Translations under genes and position numbers: made by a program
NCBI GenBank assembly: GCA_047633175.1
Contig: JBLIEQ010000009.1
Location: forward strand, 59,635-123,634
DNA from: Motiliproteus sp047633175
Lineage (GTDB): Bacteria > Pseudomonadota > Gammaproteobacteria > Pseudomonadales > Balneatricaceae
Direction: 5' to 3'
DNA: 64,000 nt
In this document: piece by piece, positions 8,718 through 18,387 of the stretch
How the letters are laid out: each line of letters begins with the position of its first letter
How positions within the stretch are numbered: position 1 is the stretch's first letter
Notes under the pieces: generated by a model
Database searches by the model: none
Told to the model about the DNA's origin: nothing
The model's input: the letters and a program-made list of their open reading frames with translations, nothing else

Positions 8718-9298
8718 CAGTAATTTCCTCGATAGAGACTGAATTCTACAGGTCTCTCTTTAGAGAACGGGGGAGTGACACTAATCTGAATCAATTTAGC
8801 CTGGCGGTCGCTATTGAGATCCAGTTCAGCACCGGAGGCATAACTCACGCTGACCTTGACCCTGTAGCCTTCATAGCCGCTGCGAATGACGCCCATGGCA
8901 TCGAGCGGCGGCATCTCATTGAGGCCGTGATAATCATCGACATCGCTATAGGTGTTATTTCCGTCGCCACGCTGCTCGCCGGATTCCGGACCTAGAGTGT
9001 TGCTACAGGGCTCCGCAGAGGGGCTGTCACAGGCGGGCAATCCGCCCAGGGGGGTGTTGTGATCATAGCGCTTGCTCAGGATCTCATCAGAATAAGCCTG
9101 CACTAACGCCACGGTCTTGGTCTGCCACAGGCTATCACCACTATGGCTGACGTTGAACTGCAGCGAATACGCCATGCCCAGCATGGAGATCGACAGTATC
9201 ACGATCGTGATAATCAGCTCCACCAGGGTGAAACCGCCACTGCTGCCGGTAGCGTGCCTTAGAGAGACTGGATTAGTGGTTTTCACAATCACCGGCAT
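8717..9298 (-). CDS. mshD: MSHA biogenesis protein MshD (prepilin-like)
   Basis: About 193 residues from ATG 9298. The prepilin motif GFTLVELIITIVILSISML is preceded by a roughly 20-residue leader. A C-x(n)-C loop (CDSPSAEPC) lies in the globular part. It is a minor pilin expected in the MSHA tip or initiation complex. The start lies 26 bp inside mshC; an upstream in-frame extension to 9358 is possible but would overlap mshC more. Confidence 0.85.
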   Translation of the reverse strand: MPVIVKTTNPVSLRHATGSSGGFTLVELIITIVILSISMLGMAYSLQFNVSHSGDSLWQTKTVALVQAYSDEILSKRYDHNTPLGGLPACDSPSAEPCSNTLGPESGEQRGDGNNTYSDVDDYHGLNEMPPLDAMGVIRSGYEGYRVKVSVSYASGAELDLNSDRQAKLIQISVTPPFSKERPVEFSLYRGNY

Positions 9299-9794
9299 CC
9301 GCTGCCTGGTAGGCATAACCGGCCAGGCTGATACAAAAAACATGCGCTGAGGCGTCATTAAAATTCAGATTCGTAACCACACCATCGGTGATATTACCGA
9401 GGCTGTCATACGATACTTTGTAGGGGGTTGCGTTGTTGATCTCCTGACCCGCCGGGCCAAACAACCGCGCTTCGGAGGCTTCGACCCTCTGCCGCTTTAA
9501 CGACAGGACCTCGGTCTCTCCATCTTCCACCTTCACCTCCAGCAACCAGTCGTCAGGGCGGCTCAGTTCCAGAGTGACCTGCTGACCGTGACGGTTCAGC
9601 GCAGCCTGCTGCGCCACACGGGCGATGGAGATCAGCTGATCTCTGAGTTGCTGGTCATGGTAGGACTGAGTATCGCTAAACCGGGCGATGGCTGACGCGG
9701 AGAGAATGCCGAGTAGTGCGATCACTACAACCAGTTCGATAATGGTGAAGCCCGCGGCCCTGGGCAGGATGCCGCGATTGAGTGGACAGAGCAT
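9273..9794 (-). CDS. mshC: MSHA pilin-like protein MshC
   Basis: 173 residues with prepilin motif GFTIIELVVVIALLGILSAS at residue 15 and a globular C-terminus holding two cysteines near the end (FCISLAG and DAGDCE). It is a minor pilin directly downstream of the major pilin gene, as in Vibrio and Shewanella. The order mshA-C-D-O-P is conserved here. Confidence 0.88.
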   Translation of the reverse strand: MLCPLNRGILPRAAGFTIIELVVVIALLGILSASAIARFSDTQSYHDQQLRDQLISIARVAQQAALNRHGQQVTLELSRPDDWLLEVKVEDGETEVLSLKRQRVEASEARLFGPAGQEINNATPYKVSYDSLGNITDGVVTNLNFNDASAHVFCISLAGYAYQAADAGDCENH

Positions 9795-9806
9795 AACTAA
9801 GCTCTA

Positions 9807-10307
9807 TTATTGCTCGCCTTCAGCGTCTAAGGACACCTCACCGGTACTCGTGGTATATGTGATAAACCGGCTTGAGGTAGGGCCCGAGGTGCTGTAGGTG
9901 TAGGTACATACGGAAGGAGATGCCGTAGAGGTAGCCAGGTAATCGGAGTCCTCAGCGGTGGAGCTGGTGACCGAGGGCGCATTGGACTGCAGCAGCAGTT
10001 CCCAGACTTCGACACAGTTAGCCGTTACTGCACTTCCGGAACTGATGGGTGCAGGGACTGAGTTTACAAACAGATGTCCTGAACCATAACCCTCGACCGC
10101 ACCACTAGTTACGCCTTCCGTAATGGCCTGCGCCCGGATCAGGGCAAGACCGGATACAAAACCGGCGGCGGCACCTTTAACATTGGCCGTATGTGCATCG
10201 TCGGTAATGCTAATAAAACGTGGCAGGGCAACGGCTGAGAGGATACCAAGCAGCGCGATTGTCACGATCAATTCAATAATGGTAAAACCGGTCTGTTTAT
10301 AATTCAT
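9807..10307 (-). CDS. mshA: MSHA major pilin
   Basis: A 166-residue type IVa pilin with a short six-residue leader (MNYKQTG) and the canonical GFTIIELIVTIALLGILSAV helix. F at +1 and E at +5 are the methylation and assembly residues. Two cysteines (in TANCVEVW and PSVCTYTY) are placed to make the C-terminal disulfide loop. It is the likely main subunit of the pilus used for surface attachment. A separate 124-bp gap precedes it, so it may have its own promoter. Only one pilin of this type (mshA or mshB) is present, whereas Vibrio has both. Confidence 0.9.
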   Translation of the reverse strand: MNYKQTGFTIIELIVTIALLGILSAVALPRFISITDDAHTANVKGAAAGFVSGLALIRAQAITEGVTSGAVEGYGSGHLFVNSVPAPISSGSAVTANCVEVWELLLQSNAPSVTSSTAEDSDYLATSTASPSVCTYTYSTSGPTSSRFITYTTSTGEVSLDAEGEQ

Positions 10308-10431
10308 ATCAAATCCTTAGATACAGCTGATATTTTTGTTAACTTTATAGGCTTTTTTTATTGAGTCAAGCCTCGTTCCTGCTATCTCTCGATACATGAG
10401 ACGCATATCAATTAATGTCTTACTGGGCACT

Positions 10432-10941
10432 CTACGGCCCGGATATCTGGATCAGTTGCATGCTGCTGGCAGCACTTTCGGTCGGGCCCGCAGTCGTAAG
10501 TCTGAATCCAAGCCTCTCGTTCTCTGCCTGGTCAAGACCGGTACTGGCCTGATTAAAGCGAAAGCGATAATAAAGCGCCCCCTGGTCCAGGTCAAAATAC
10601 CAATTCCCCGACTGTGCGTCGGCAGCGGCAGCACCCCTGAGTTCTCCCAGATAATTTCCTGGCGGCGACATCACTCTCTCCAGTAGCGGCATCGGATTGC
10701 TGTCTTCGAATTTGGTTAAATCACTCGGACTCAGCACATCAACCATCGCCAGATTCACCCCGGTCTGCAACCAGCCGCGAACACGGTTAAACGCGGCTCG
10801 TTCGGCATCCTCGGCGATGCTCATATATTGGCGAAAGGAGATGGTAGCCACGACCATAATCAGCATGCATGATACCAATATCTGCAGCATCGAAAAACCC
10901 AGCGGATGAACCGCCGATTTAAGGTATCGCTTGCGCATCAT
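10432..10941 (-). CDS. mshF: MSHA biogenesis protein MshF
   Basis: About 169 residues with an N-terminal membrane helix (MLQILVSCMLIMVVATISF) resembling a degenerate pilin helix without the prepilin glycine-phenylalanine-glutamate pattern. The rest is soluble. The position between mshG and the pilin gene matches mshF. The ATG at 10941 overlaps the mshG stop (TGATGATG). Its exact function in the family is not well defined. Confidence 0.75.
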   Translation of the reverse strand: MMRKRYLKSAVHPLGFSMLQILVSCMLIMVVATISFRQYMSIAEDAERAAFNRVRGWLQTGVNLAMVDVLSPSDLTKFEDSNPMPLLERVMSPPGNYLGELRGAAAADAQSGNWYFDLDQGALYYRFRFNQASTGLDQAENERLGFRLTTAGPTESAASSMQLIQISGP

Positions 10942-12347
10942 CAACGATTTACAGCGCCGTTGAGTTCCCACATTGGCAGGAACACACCCAGCGCCAGTAC
11001 CAAGACCATCAAACCGATGGCGACCAGCAGAATAGGTTCGATAGCGCTGGCCAAGCCCTTAAGATCGTACTCCACCTCCTGATCATAATAATCCGCCGCT
11101 TCCTCCAGTAGATCATCGACATTACCGGTCTCATCGCCCACCGCCAACATCTGCAGTACCAGGGGACTAAACATATTGGCCTGTTGAGCAGTACGGGTAA
11201 AGCTCTCTCCACGCTCTATCCCTTTACGCATCGTCTGAATCTTGGCTCCTATATGAGTATTACCCACCGCCGAGGCGACGATCGCCAGCCCCTGTTCTAT
11301 CGGAATACCGGCCCGCATCACCAGGGCGAAGGTCCGCGAAAAACGCCCCAGAGCGATGCGGGTAAACAGGCCGCCAACAACCGGCAGGCTCAACTTATAG
11401 CGATCCCACTGCTGCATCCCCAGTTCGGTATTGATATGACGTTTAAATGCCACTAGGCAGAGCAAGGCGACACCGATCATCAGGTACCAGTAATCCTGGG
11501 TAAACGTGGACATGCTGACCAACACCTGGGTCTGCCATGGAAGCTCGGTACCCAGGCTTTTGAACACCCCGGCAAAAGCGGGAATCACGAAGACATTCAT
11601 GATTCCCATGGCGACCACCAGCGCCAGGATGACGAAGCTGGGATAACGGGTGGCGGCCTTGATATTCTTGATGGTGGTACGTTCCAGCTCCAGGTGCGCC
11701 GCGATCTGGGCAAAGGCCTCATCCAGATTACCGGTATTTTCACCGACATGGATCAGACTCACATACAGTCGCGAGAACACTTTGGGATGGTTATGAATCG
11801 CCCCGGACAGGTTGTGCCCCTGCTCCAGATCATCACTGACTTCATTGAGTGTCTCCTGCAGTAACGGATTATTGACCGCCAGCGCCAGACCGCGCATCGC
11901 CCGGGTGATCGGCACCCCGGCTTTACTCAGGCTCCGCATCTGCCGACTGAAGATAATCAACTCGTCGAGGGTCACCTTCTGTAAAAACCTGGGCGTTCTG
12001 ATATTGATATCGCCCGAACCCTTGGTTTTCACCGCCTTATCTTGGGTGATACTCACCGGGGTGATCTGGCGCTCGATCAGATAACTGGCAACCTGAGCCG
12101 CCGAGACCGCGTCTTGACGCCCCTTTACCTGCTCTCCTGCCGCATTACGACCAGTAAAAACAAAGGGCGTGCTGGTATGGACCTCAGCCGAATCTTTGGC
12201 TTTCCCCGCCTTAGTCTCGTTGATATTGACAGGGATGATCTGACGCTCGATCAGCACACTGGCGACCTCAGCCGCCGAGGCCCCTTCCTCGCGTCCTGAG
12301 ACTTGCTCTCCTGCAGCATTACGACCGGTGAAACTAAAACTGGGCAT
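10941..12347 (-). CDS. mshG: MSHA platform protein MshG (GspF/PilC family) with duplicated N-terminal domain
   Basis: A polytopic inner-membrane platform protein of the PilC/GspF family that works with the MshE ATPase. Two T2SF domains are recognisable (about residues 130-250 and 335-455), with membrane segments around 235, 285 and 440-465. At 468 residues it is about 60 longer than usual. The N-terminal extension is an internal duplication: FTGRNAAGEQV at residues 6-16 recurs at 64-74, followed in both by a VAS-x-LIERQI-x-PV stretch. The unit is 58 codons. The rest is normal. Confidence 0.92.
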   Translation of the reverse strand: MPSFSFTGRNAAGEQVSGREEGASAAEVASVLIERQIIPVNINETKAGKAKDSAEVHTSTPFVFTGRNAAGEQVKGRQDAVSAAQVASYLIERQITPVSITQDKAVKTKGSGDINIRTPRFLQKVTLDELIIFSRQMRSLSKAGVPITRAMRGLALAVNNPLLQETLNEVSDDLEQGHNLSGAIHNHPKVFSRLYVSLIHVGENTGNLDEAFAQIAAHLELERTTIKNIKAATRYPSFVILALVVAMGIMNVFVIPAFAGVFKSLGTELPWQTQVLVSMSTFTQDYWYLMIGVALLCLVAFKRHINTELGMQQWDRYKLSLPVVGGLFTRIALGRFSRTFALVMRAGIPIEQGLAIVASAVGNTHIGAKIQTMRKGIERGESFTRTAQQANMFSPLVLQMLAVGDETGNVDDLLEEAADYYDQEVEYDLKGLASAIEPILLVAIGLMVLVLALGVFLPMWELNGAVNR

Positions 12348-12352
12348 CGCGA

Positions 12353-14143
12353 TCAGTGCTCCATAGGTTCAAGAAAAAAACCGGTGTCGCGCTGGATCAA
12401 CGCGGCCTGCGCCTCATTGCGTTTGATCATAGCGGCCGAATCCTCAATAACCTGCGCAGTGATCCGGAACACCTCTTCCAGGGTGATACGCCCCTGTCCG
12501 GCATACTCCAGAGCGCTCTCTGCGAGGGTCTTGAAGCCCGGAGACTTTCTCGCCGCATAAGCAAAGGCGGCCGTATCTTCAGATCGCAGAGCATCGGCCA
12601 TCGCATCATCGAGTTCCAGGAGTTCAAAAATACCGATCCGGCCACTGTAGCCGGTGTGGTTGCAGTGACTGCAGCCGGTACCCTGATGGAGATTCAGTGC
12701 CTGACTCTCCATCCCCAGCTCCTGTTCCAGCCAGGCCTGTTCGTTAAGGGTGGGCGTGTAGGGCGCGGTACAGTGAATACAGATTTTTCGTACCAGTCGC
12801 TGAGCAAGCACCCCGCGCAGGGCTGAGGCTGCCATAAAACCTTCGACACCAATATCCACAAGCCGCATCGCAGAGCTGATCGCATCGTTGGTGTGCAGGG
12901 TGGAGAGCACCAGGTGACCGGTCATTGCCGCACGCAGGGCGATCGAAGCGGTTTCACTATCGCGAATCTCGCCCACCAGCAGGATGTCGGGATCCTGCCG
13001 CAGCGTCGCCCGCAATACCTTGGCAAAGGTCAGACCGATCTTGGGATTGACGTTAACTTGATTGACCCGCCTGAGCTTGTACTCGACCGGATCTTCGACG
13101 GTGATCAGTTTCTTGCCCGGTTCATTAAGCTCCATCAGGGCACCGTAGAGGGTGGTGGTCTTACCACTACCGGTGGGGCCCGTGACCAGAATCAGGCCAT
13201 GCGGTTGTTGGATCAGGCGGCGGAAGCGCTTGAGCATATCATCGGGCAAGCCCGCCTTCTCCAGGCCAAGGCTGCCACCGGATTGATCCAGCAACCGCAT
13301 CACCACCGACTCGCCATACTGAATCGGCATGGTCGAGATCCGTATATCCATATTGCGACCGCTGATATTGATGTTAAAACGGCCATCCTGCGGCAGACGC
13401 TTTTCGGAAATATTCAGCTCAGCCATCAATTTAAGCCGCAGCACCAGCGCAGTAGCGACCCGGGTCTCTTTAACGAGATGTTCCTGCAACACCCCATCGA
13501 CCCGCTGACGGATCCGCAACACCTTCTCGTCAGGTTCGATATGAATATCGGAGGCCTTCATCTGCACCGCATCTTCAAAGATCGATTGCAGCAATTTGAC
13601 CACAGGCACTTCGGAATCGTCTGCCGCAGTCAGATCGGCCAGATCAAAGCCATCATCGGCAATCTCCTCATCCAGCCTCCCCGCCAGGCTGGATATCTCA
13701 TTGGTGCGTCTATAGATCCGATCTAACAGACTCAGTAACTGGCTCTCTGCCACCACCGCCTGACGGAGCGATTTAGGCAGTAACCGCTGCAGCTCATCGA
13801 AAGCGAACAGGTCCATCGGATCGGCCATGCCAATTAGAAAGTAGTCCGCATGCTCTTTCAGAACGATAGAGCGAAAGCGTCGCGCATGGGCTTCCGACAG
13901 CCGCGCGACCTCTTTGGGATTAAACTCATAGTGCGTCAGTTCGACCGCTGGGATCTTGAGCTGCTGTGACAGGAACATGATAAAGCGATCCTCGGTCACC
14001 AGCTCCATATCAACCAGAGTACGCCCCAGCTTCTGCCCGGTTTGCTTCTGTTTAGCCAGAGCCTCCATCAGATGGAATTCGGTAATAACCCCATTCTGAA
14101 CCAGCAGGTCACCGATACGAACTTTCTTGCCTGGGACTGCCAT
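12353..14143 (-). CDS. mshE: MSHA assembly ATPase MshE
   Basis: A 596-residue GspE/PilB family ATPase that powers pilus extension. The N-terminus is an MshEN domain: RIGDLLVQNGVIT at residue 9 and KLGRTLVDMELVT at residue 38 are the paired motifs that bind cyclic di-GMP in Vibrio MshE. The C-terminal ATPase has Walker A GPTGSGKTTT (about 320), an Asp box (GEIRDSE), the His box (LSTLHTND), and a zinc site of CIHC and CSHC pairs. It sits between mshN and mshG with short spacers. Direct c-di-GMP control of the pilus is inferred from this domain. Confidence 0.95.
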   Translation of the reverse strand: MAVPGKKVRIGDLLVQNGVITEFHLMEALAKQKQTGQKLGRTLVDMELVTEDRFIMFLSQQLKIPAVELTHYEFNPKEVARLSEAHARRFRSIVLKEHADYFLIGMADPMDLFAFDELQRLLPKSLRQAVVAESQLLSLLDRIYRRTNEISSLAGRLDEEIADDGFDLADLTAADDSEVPVVKLLQSIFEDAVQMKASDIHIEPDEKVLRIRQRVDGVLQEHLVKETRVATALVLRLKLMAELNISEKRLPQDGRFNINISGRNMDIRISTMPIQYGESVVMRLLDQSGGSLGLEKAGLPDDMLKRFRRLIQQPHGLILVTGPTGSGKTTTLYGALMELNEPGKKLITVEDPVEYKLRRVNQVNVNPKIGLTFAKVLRATLRQDPDILLVGEIRDSETASIALRAAMTGHLVLSTLHTNDAISSAMRLVDIGVEGFMAASALRGVLAQRLVRKICIHCTAPYTPTLNEQAWLEQELGMESQALNLHQGTGCSHCNHTGYSGRIGIFELLELDDAMADALRSEDTAAFAYAARKSPGFKTLAESALEYAGQGRITLEEVFRITAQVIEDSAAMIKRNEAQAALIQRDTGFFLEPMEH

Positions 14144-14151
14144 AACTGCTC

Positions 14152-15609
14152 CTAGCCTCCCAACTGAACCAGACGCTGACGGACAAAGTCAGTCAGCTCG
14201 GGCGCCACCTGAGGGATTTTAAACACATTTTTATAGGCATGTTTTGCCTGTTCCGGCTTTTTCAACGCTTCTAAAGAGAGCGCTAACCCTATCCACCAGC
14301 GGGGCTTGTCGGCCCGAATCCGGAGTAAACTATGGTAAGCCTCAGCAGCCTGCTGATGCTCGCCAGCGGCCTGCAGCGCCGCTGCACGCAGCTGATGAAA
14401 TTCTGGATCTTCCTTCACCTCAGGCCGATTGTTATTGAGCATATCGATTGCGGCGGGTAATGCACCCCATTGAATCAACTGCCTTGCACTGAGTTTGCGC
14501 AGACCCGGATGGTTCGGATCCAGCGTTAACCCCTCAGCGATCAACTGCTGGGCCCGGTCCAGTTGTTGAGCACCGATACTCAGGGTCGCCAGCAGCGTGC
14601 GGCTGGAGAACGCGAGGGGTTCTTGACGTAGCAGTGTTTCCAGCACCTGTTGCGCATCAGCCAACTGGTGACTCTGAACCTTCTCTAGCGCCTGGTCGAC
14701 CGCAGCCTGATCACGCTGCGCTAACGACTGTGGGGCTGTTTTACGCCATGAAACGGGCGGGGTAGGTATTCCCGTGGACTCGGCTTGCGCACTCACCGCG
14801 GCTGCAAGGCTGAGTCCAGACACGCGAATCTTCTCTGCGCGGGCCTTTTCGGAGCGAACCGTTACGGGACGAGCCACCTCTACATCCGCAGCAACCGATG
14901 GCACCTTAGCCGTTACGGCCTGGCTCTGGAGTGATGGCTGCGGCTGTGGTGCGGGTTGCTGTGTTGATTGCGGCTTAGGTGCTGACCGCGGCTGCGGTGT
15001 AATGCGAAGCGTCAGCCGGTGCTGATTGTTACTAGTAAGCGCGGCAACCCGGAACGATGCATCCTGCTGCGTTTCCAGCGACAGGGTGAGATGGCCATTG
15101 TTAGTCACAAATTCGGCCGAGCGAATCAGCGCAGAGCCGGGTGCAGGCAACGCCAGAGCCGAGTCTATGGGACCCAGATCCAGGTTCAGTGTACGCGAGG
15201 CGCTGACCAACACCCGCTGTGCCGGTGCCTGATTCAGCGTCAGCTGTAGTTCCAGCAGCGGCTGCCGGGTCCATTCAACGCCGATTATCTGCACCCGGGA
15301 GTCGGCCCTGTTGATGACCGCTATCGACTCGGAAGCCGTCAGATCTGGGGTTGTTGCCGGTATTGATGCCGGTATTGATGCCACAGGTTCTGACGGCGCG
15401 CTCGGCCATGAGGATGGCTGAGTATAGAACCACAGACCTGCCGCGCCCACCAGCACCAGGACCAGAATGCCCAGGGGTCGCAGGGGTCGCAGGGAGGCAC
15501 TCTGCAGCAACCCCGGAGCCGGAGCTCGAAGACCGCTGTGGGCCTGCGATTGCGGGGATGAGCGGCGCCGTTTATCCAGATCGCGAAGCATCTCGTTGAC
15601 CAGACTCAT
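14152..15609 (-). CDS. mshN: MSHA biogenesis protein MshN (TPR protein)
   Basis: About 485 residues. MSLVNEMLRDLDKRR at the N-terminus is characteristic of MshN. A single membrane helix follows (about 46-66). The middle is rich in Pro, Gln and Ser, and the C-terminal third contains TPR repeats. The start ATG overlaps the mshM stop (ATGA). An upstream extension to 15660 inside mshM is rejected. Probably a scaffold in the inner-membrane or periplasmic part of the machine. Confidence 0.88.
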   Translation of the reverse strand: MSLVNEMLRDLDKRRRSSPQSQAHSGLRAPAPGLLQSASLRPLRPLGILVLVLVGAAGLWFYTQPSSWPSAPSEPVASIPASIPATTPDLTASESIAVINRADSRVQIIGVEWTRQPLLELQLTLNQAPAQRVLVSASRTLNLDLGPIDSALALPAPGSALIRSAEFVTNNGHLTLSLETQQDASFRVAALTSNNQHRLTLRITPQPRSAPKPQSTQQPAPQPQPSLQSQAVTAKVPSVAADVEVARPVTVRSEKARAEKIRVSGLSLAAAVSAQAESTGIPTPPVSWRKTAPQSLAQRDQAAVDQALEKVQSHQLADAQQVLETLLRQEPLAFSSRTLLATLSIGAQQLDRAQQLIAEGLTLDPNHPGLRKLSARQLIQWGALPAAIDMLNNNRPEVKEDPEFHQLRAAALQAAGEHQQAAEAYHSLLRIRADKPRWWIGLALSLEALKKPEQAKHAYKNVFKIPQVAPELTDFVRQRLVQLGG

Positions 15610-16508
15610 AGCCCGCCCCCCAGCACCAACCAGGCCGCAATGGTCAGAGCCACCAGGCAAACTGCTGCGATGCCCCCCGTGACTGCTGAAGATTTCAGCT
15701 GCACCCCATCGGTATCCTCAACCGCTCTCTTGATATGTGCCGGAGTGATCTGGTGCTCGCCTTTTCCATAGGCCACCATCATCGCCTTATGCGCCAGGAT
15801 ATTGATCAACCGCGGCGTCCCCGCTGCCGCCTCCCAGAGCAGATTGATGGCCTTGCGGTTAAAGAGCGTAGCGCCGGTATAGCCTGCCAACGTTAGCCGA
15901 TGATGCAGGTACTGCCCGGTAGCCTCGCTATCGAGCGCCTGTAATCGATAGGAAAAAGTGATCCGCTGGCGCAGCTGACGCAACGAGTGCTGCCTCAACA
16001 GCTGATCCAGCTCCGGCTGACCAAATAGCAGTACCTGAAACAGTTTGGTGGTCTCGGTCTCCAGATTGGTCAGCAGCCGCAACGCCTCGAGGGTTTTCTC
16101 CGGCATCGCCTGGGCTTCATCGACAACCAACACCACCCGCTTGCCCTCAGCGACCCGTTCAACCAACCGCTGATTGATCCGTTCCAGCAGATCGAAGCTG
16201 CCCTTGAGCATCTGTACATCCACGCCCAGTTCAAGCGCAAAGCTCATCCGGAATTCGTCGGGATTCAGGTAGGGGTTGGGGATGTAGGCACTGATGCAGT
16301 TCTCATCGAGTGAATTTAACACCTTACGACACAGCAGCGTTTTTCCGGTGCCGACCTCGCCCACTATTTTAACGAAGCCTTCACTGTTTTCCAGCGCCAC
16401 CAGAATCAGGTTTAACGCCTCCTGATGGGTGGGCATATTGAGAAAAAAATGGGTGTTCGGTGTCAACGTAAACGGTAATTCGCTTAGCCCGAAATAATAC
16501 TTATACAT
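15606..16508 (-). CDS. mshM: MSHA biogenesis ATPase MshM (ExeA-like AAA protein)
   Basis: 300 residues: an AAA ATPase with Walker A GEVGTGKT (residues 50-57) and Walker B VVLVVDEAQ (about 125), then one C-terminal membrane helix (about 278-297). It resembles ExeA/GspA, which helps insert the secretin through the cell wall. It begins after a 292-bp gap from mshL, the only large gap within the operon. Confidence 0.9.
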   Translation of the reverse strand: MYKYYFGLSELPFTLTPNTHFFLNMPTHQEALNLILVALENSEGFVKIVGEVGTGKTLLCRKVLNSLDENCISAYIPNPYLNPDEFRMSFALELGVDVQMLKGSFDLLERINQRLVERVAEGKRVVLVVDEAQAMPEKTLEALRLLTNLETETTKLFQVLLFGQPELDQLLRQHSLRQLRQRITFSYRLQALDSEATGQYLHHRLTLAGYTGATLFNRKAINLLWEAAAGTPRLINILAHKAMMVAYGKGEHQITPAHIKRAVEDTDGVQLKSSAVTGGIAAVCLVALTIAAWLVLGGGL

Positions 16509-16800
16509 GATGCTGTCGGCCTATTCAGTAAAATAGCGGTTACAGGCTATCTGGGAGGCTGACCGAGAATAGACTGACCTACTTTGGCAACCGCTCCTGT
16601 GTTGCGCGTCCTCCTGTATCCATACCGTCGTATAATGTCCGGTTCTTTGGGCTAGAACGCAGCCTTACTGCTCGCTCATTCTTGTCACATAACCACTGTC
16701 TTCACCAGCGGTGCCTGCGCAACCTATCCTGTACCGCCCACCTCATAAAATAAAGGGTCGGCCTGCCTCCCAGAGCGTCCTGTAGAGGGAGGCCGTCAGG
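16509..16800. repeat. Gap inside the MSHA operon with dispersed repeat and hairpin
   Basis: No gene is seen in this 292-bp gap. It holds a 34-bp sequence (16551-16584, beginning CTGGGAGGCTGACCGAGAA) that recurs with three mismatches at 24999-25031, near the 5' end of mshQ. At about 16752-16799 a minus-strand hairpin (GGCCTCCC paired with GGGAGGC) follows mshL. It could terminate or attenuate transcription between mshL and mshM. A promoter for mshM may also lie here. Confidence 0.5.
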
Positions 16801-18387
16801 CTAGTAGCCAAGTGGTTTATTGAGATCTTCACGGTGATAGAGGTCGTTGAAATTCCCCAGGCTCTGCTGCAGTGTCGTCCGCCAGGCCTGGCTATCGGCA
16901 ATGGTCGGCTTGAGCAGGATCACCAGTTCAATCTTCTCCGTAGCCTCGCTCCGCTGCCGGAACAGGCTGCCCACCTTATCAAGATCTCCAAGCAATGGAA
17001 TCTTACTCTTGCCATCAGTACTGCTGGTCTGCATCAGGCCACCAATAACGATCACCTGACCACTTCTGGCACGCACCACACTGTCAGATTCCCGAATCGT
17101 GCTCTTGGCGAGTGGCAGTTCCAGGGTTTCGGAGCCCAGAGAGATCACTTTCTGCTGGTCTTCTACCTCGCTGATCGACGGATGGACATGCAGAATAATC
17201 TCACCGCTGGCACTGATTTGTGGGGTCACGTCCAGGGCGATTCCGGAAAAGAACGGGGTAAGCTCTACGTCCGGGGTCGTGGTTGTGGCCGTCCCTGAGG
17301 TCGTGGTAGTCGAGATATCGGTGACGAAAAACTCATCGGTACCCACTTTAATCACCGCTTTCTGGTTGTTGAGCGTAGACACCCGAGGACTCGATAGCAC
17401 CTGCACCTGGCCCTGAGTTTCCAACAGTTCGATCAGTCCTGAGAAATCATTGGTCAGGTCGAGCGCGGCACTGAAAATGCCGCCGGCAGAAGTAGCACTC
17501 GCCACCGTCCCGCCGGTCTGCTCTAGCCCCAATGAATTACCATTACTATTGAGAATACCCGACCAGCTAATGCCCGCCTGATAAGCGCTATCGAGCCTCA
17601 CCTCGATTATTTTGGCCTCGAGAATCACCTGCCGCTGCAGGGTTAACTGCGCCTTTGTTAAAAACTGACCCGCTGCTTCCAGTTCACTGGGCAAGGCTTT
17701 GATCACGACGATACCGGCCTGGGGCGAGATCACGACGGTACGCCCTTCCCCACCACCGACGATCGCATCCAGGGTCTGCTGTAACCGACCCCAGAAGTCA
17801 GTCGTGCTGCGCGTATTGATCTGCGTGCCTGTCACCTGATTTTCACTTTGAGTGACAGCACCGGGACTCACCTGAATATCGGAGCCTCCTGAGCGAGTGA
17901 TATTAAGGTAATCGATCTCGAAGATGACCGTTTCCAGCCGATTAGGCACAACCTGGTAAAGATTACCGCTGCGTGTAAACTCGTAGCCGTAGACCTCGCG
18001 CACCGTACGCATCACTTCATCGACGGTGACGTTCTTCAGGTTCAGCGTAATAGTGCCGGTGATGCCAGCGCTCACCATCATGTTATAGGGCGTATCCTGC
18101 ACCAGCCCCATAAAGAAGCGGCGCGCCTCTAGTTTCTCGGTGCTGAGGTCAAAACGCTGCCCCTGACTACCGGAAAACCCCTGAACCTCAAGTGGAGGTA
18201 ACAGTGTCTGCATCACCTCGGCAGAAGATGCCTGCAGATCCGCGTCCAGGCGCTGATTATCGGCAAGGGCTTCAGTCAATATCTGAGTACCTTCCTGCTT
18301 TGCGCTGACGCCGGTCGTTGGTTGCCAACTTTGGCAACCGCTGAGCAGCACGATCAATCCAAGTCCACCTGCTGTTAACCACTGCAT
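16801..18387 (-). CDS. mshL: MSHA outer-membrane secretin MshL
   Basis: 528 residues, a lipoprotein by its N-terminus (LLSGCQ, cysteine 18). The secretin core occupies roughly residues 250-510, with the secretin signature around IPLLGDLDKVGSLFR. Upstream N-domains include a STN-like segment (about 85-150). It forms the outer-membrane channel for the MSHA pilus. It starts immediately after the mshK stop. Confidence 0.94.
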   Translation of the reverse strand: MQWLTAGGLGLIVLLSGCQSWQPTTGVSAKQEGTQILTEALADNQRLDADLQASSAEVMQTLLPPLEVQGFSGSQGQRFDLSTEKLEARRFFMGLVQDTPYNMMVSAGITGTITLNLKNVTVDEVMRTVREVYGYEFTRSGNLYQVVPNRLETVIFEIDYLNITRSGGSDIQVSPGAVTQSENQVTGTQINTRSTTDFWGRLQQTLDAIVGGGEGRTVVISPQAGIVVIKALPSELEAAGQFLTKAQLTLQRQVILEAKIIEVRLDSAYQAGISWSGILNSNGNSLGLEQTGGTVASATSAGGIFSAALDLTNDFSGLIELLETQGQVQVLSSPRVSTLNNQKAVIKVGTDEFFVTDISTTTTSGTATTTTPDVELTPFFSGIALDVTPQISASGEIILHVHPSISEVEDQQKVISLGSETLELPLAKSTIRESDSVVRARSGQVIVIGGLMQTSSTDGKSKIPLLGDLDKVGSLFRQRSEATEKIELVILLKPTIADSQAWRTTLQQSLGNFNDLYHREDLNKPLGY

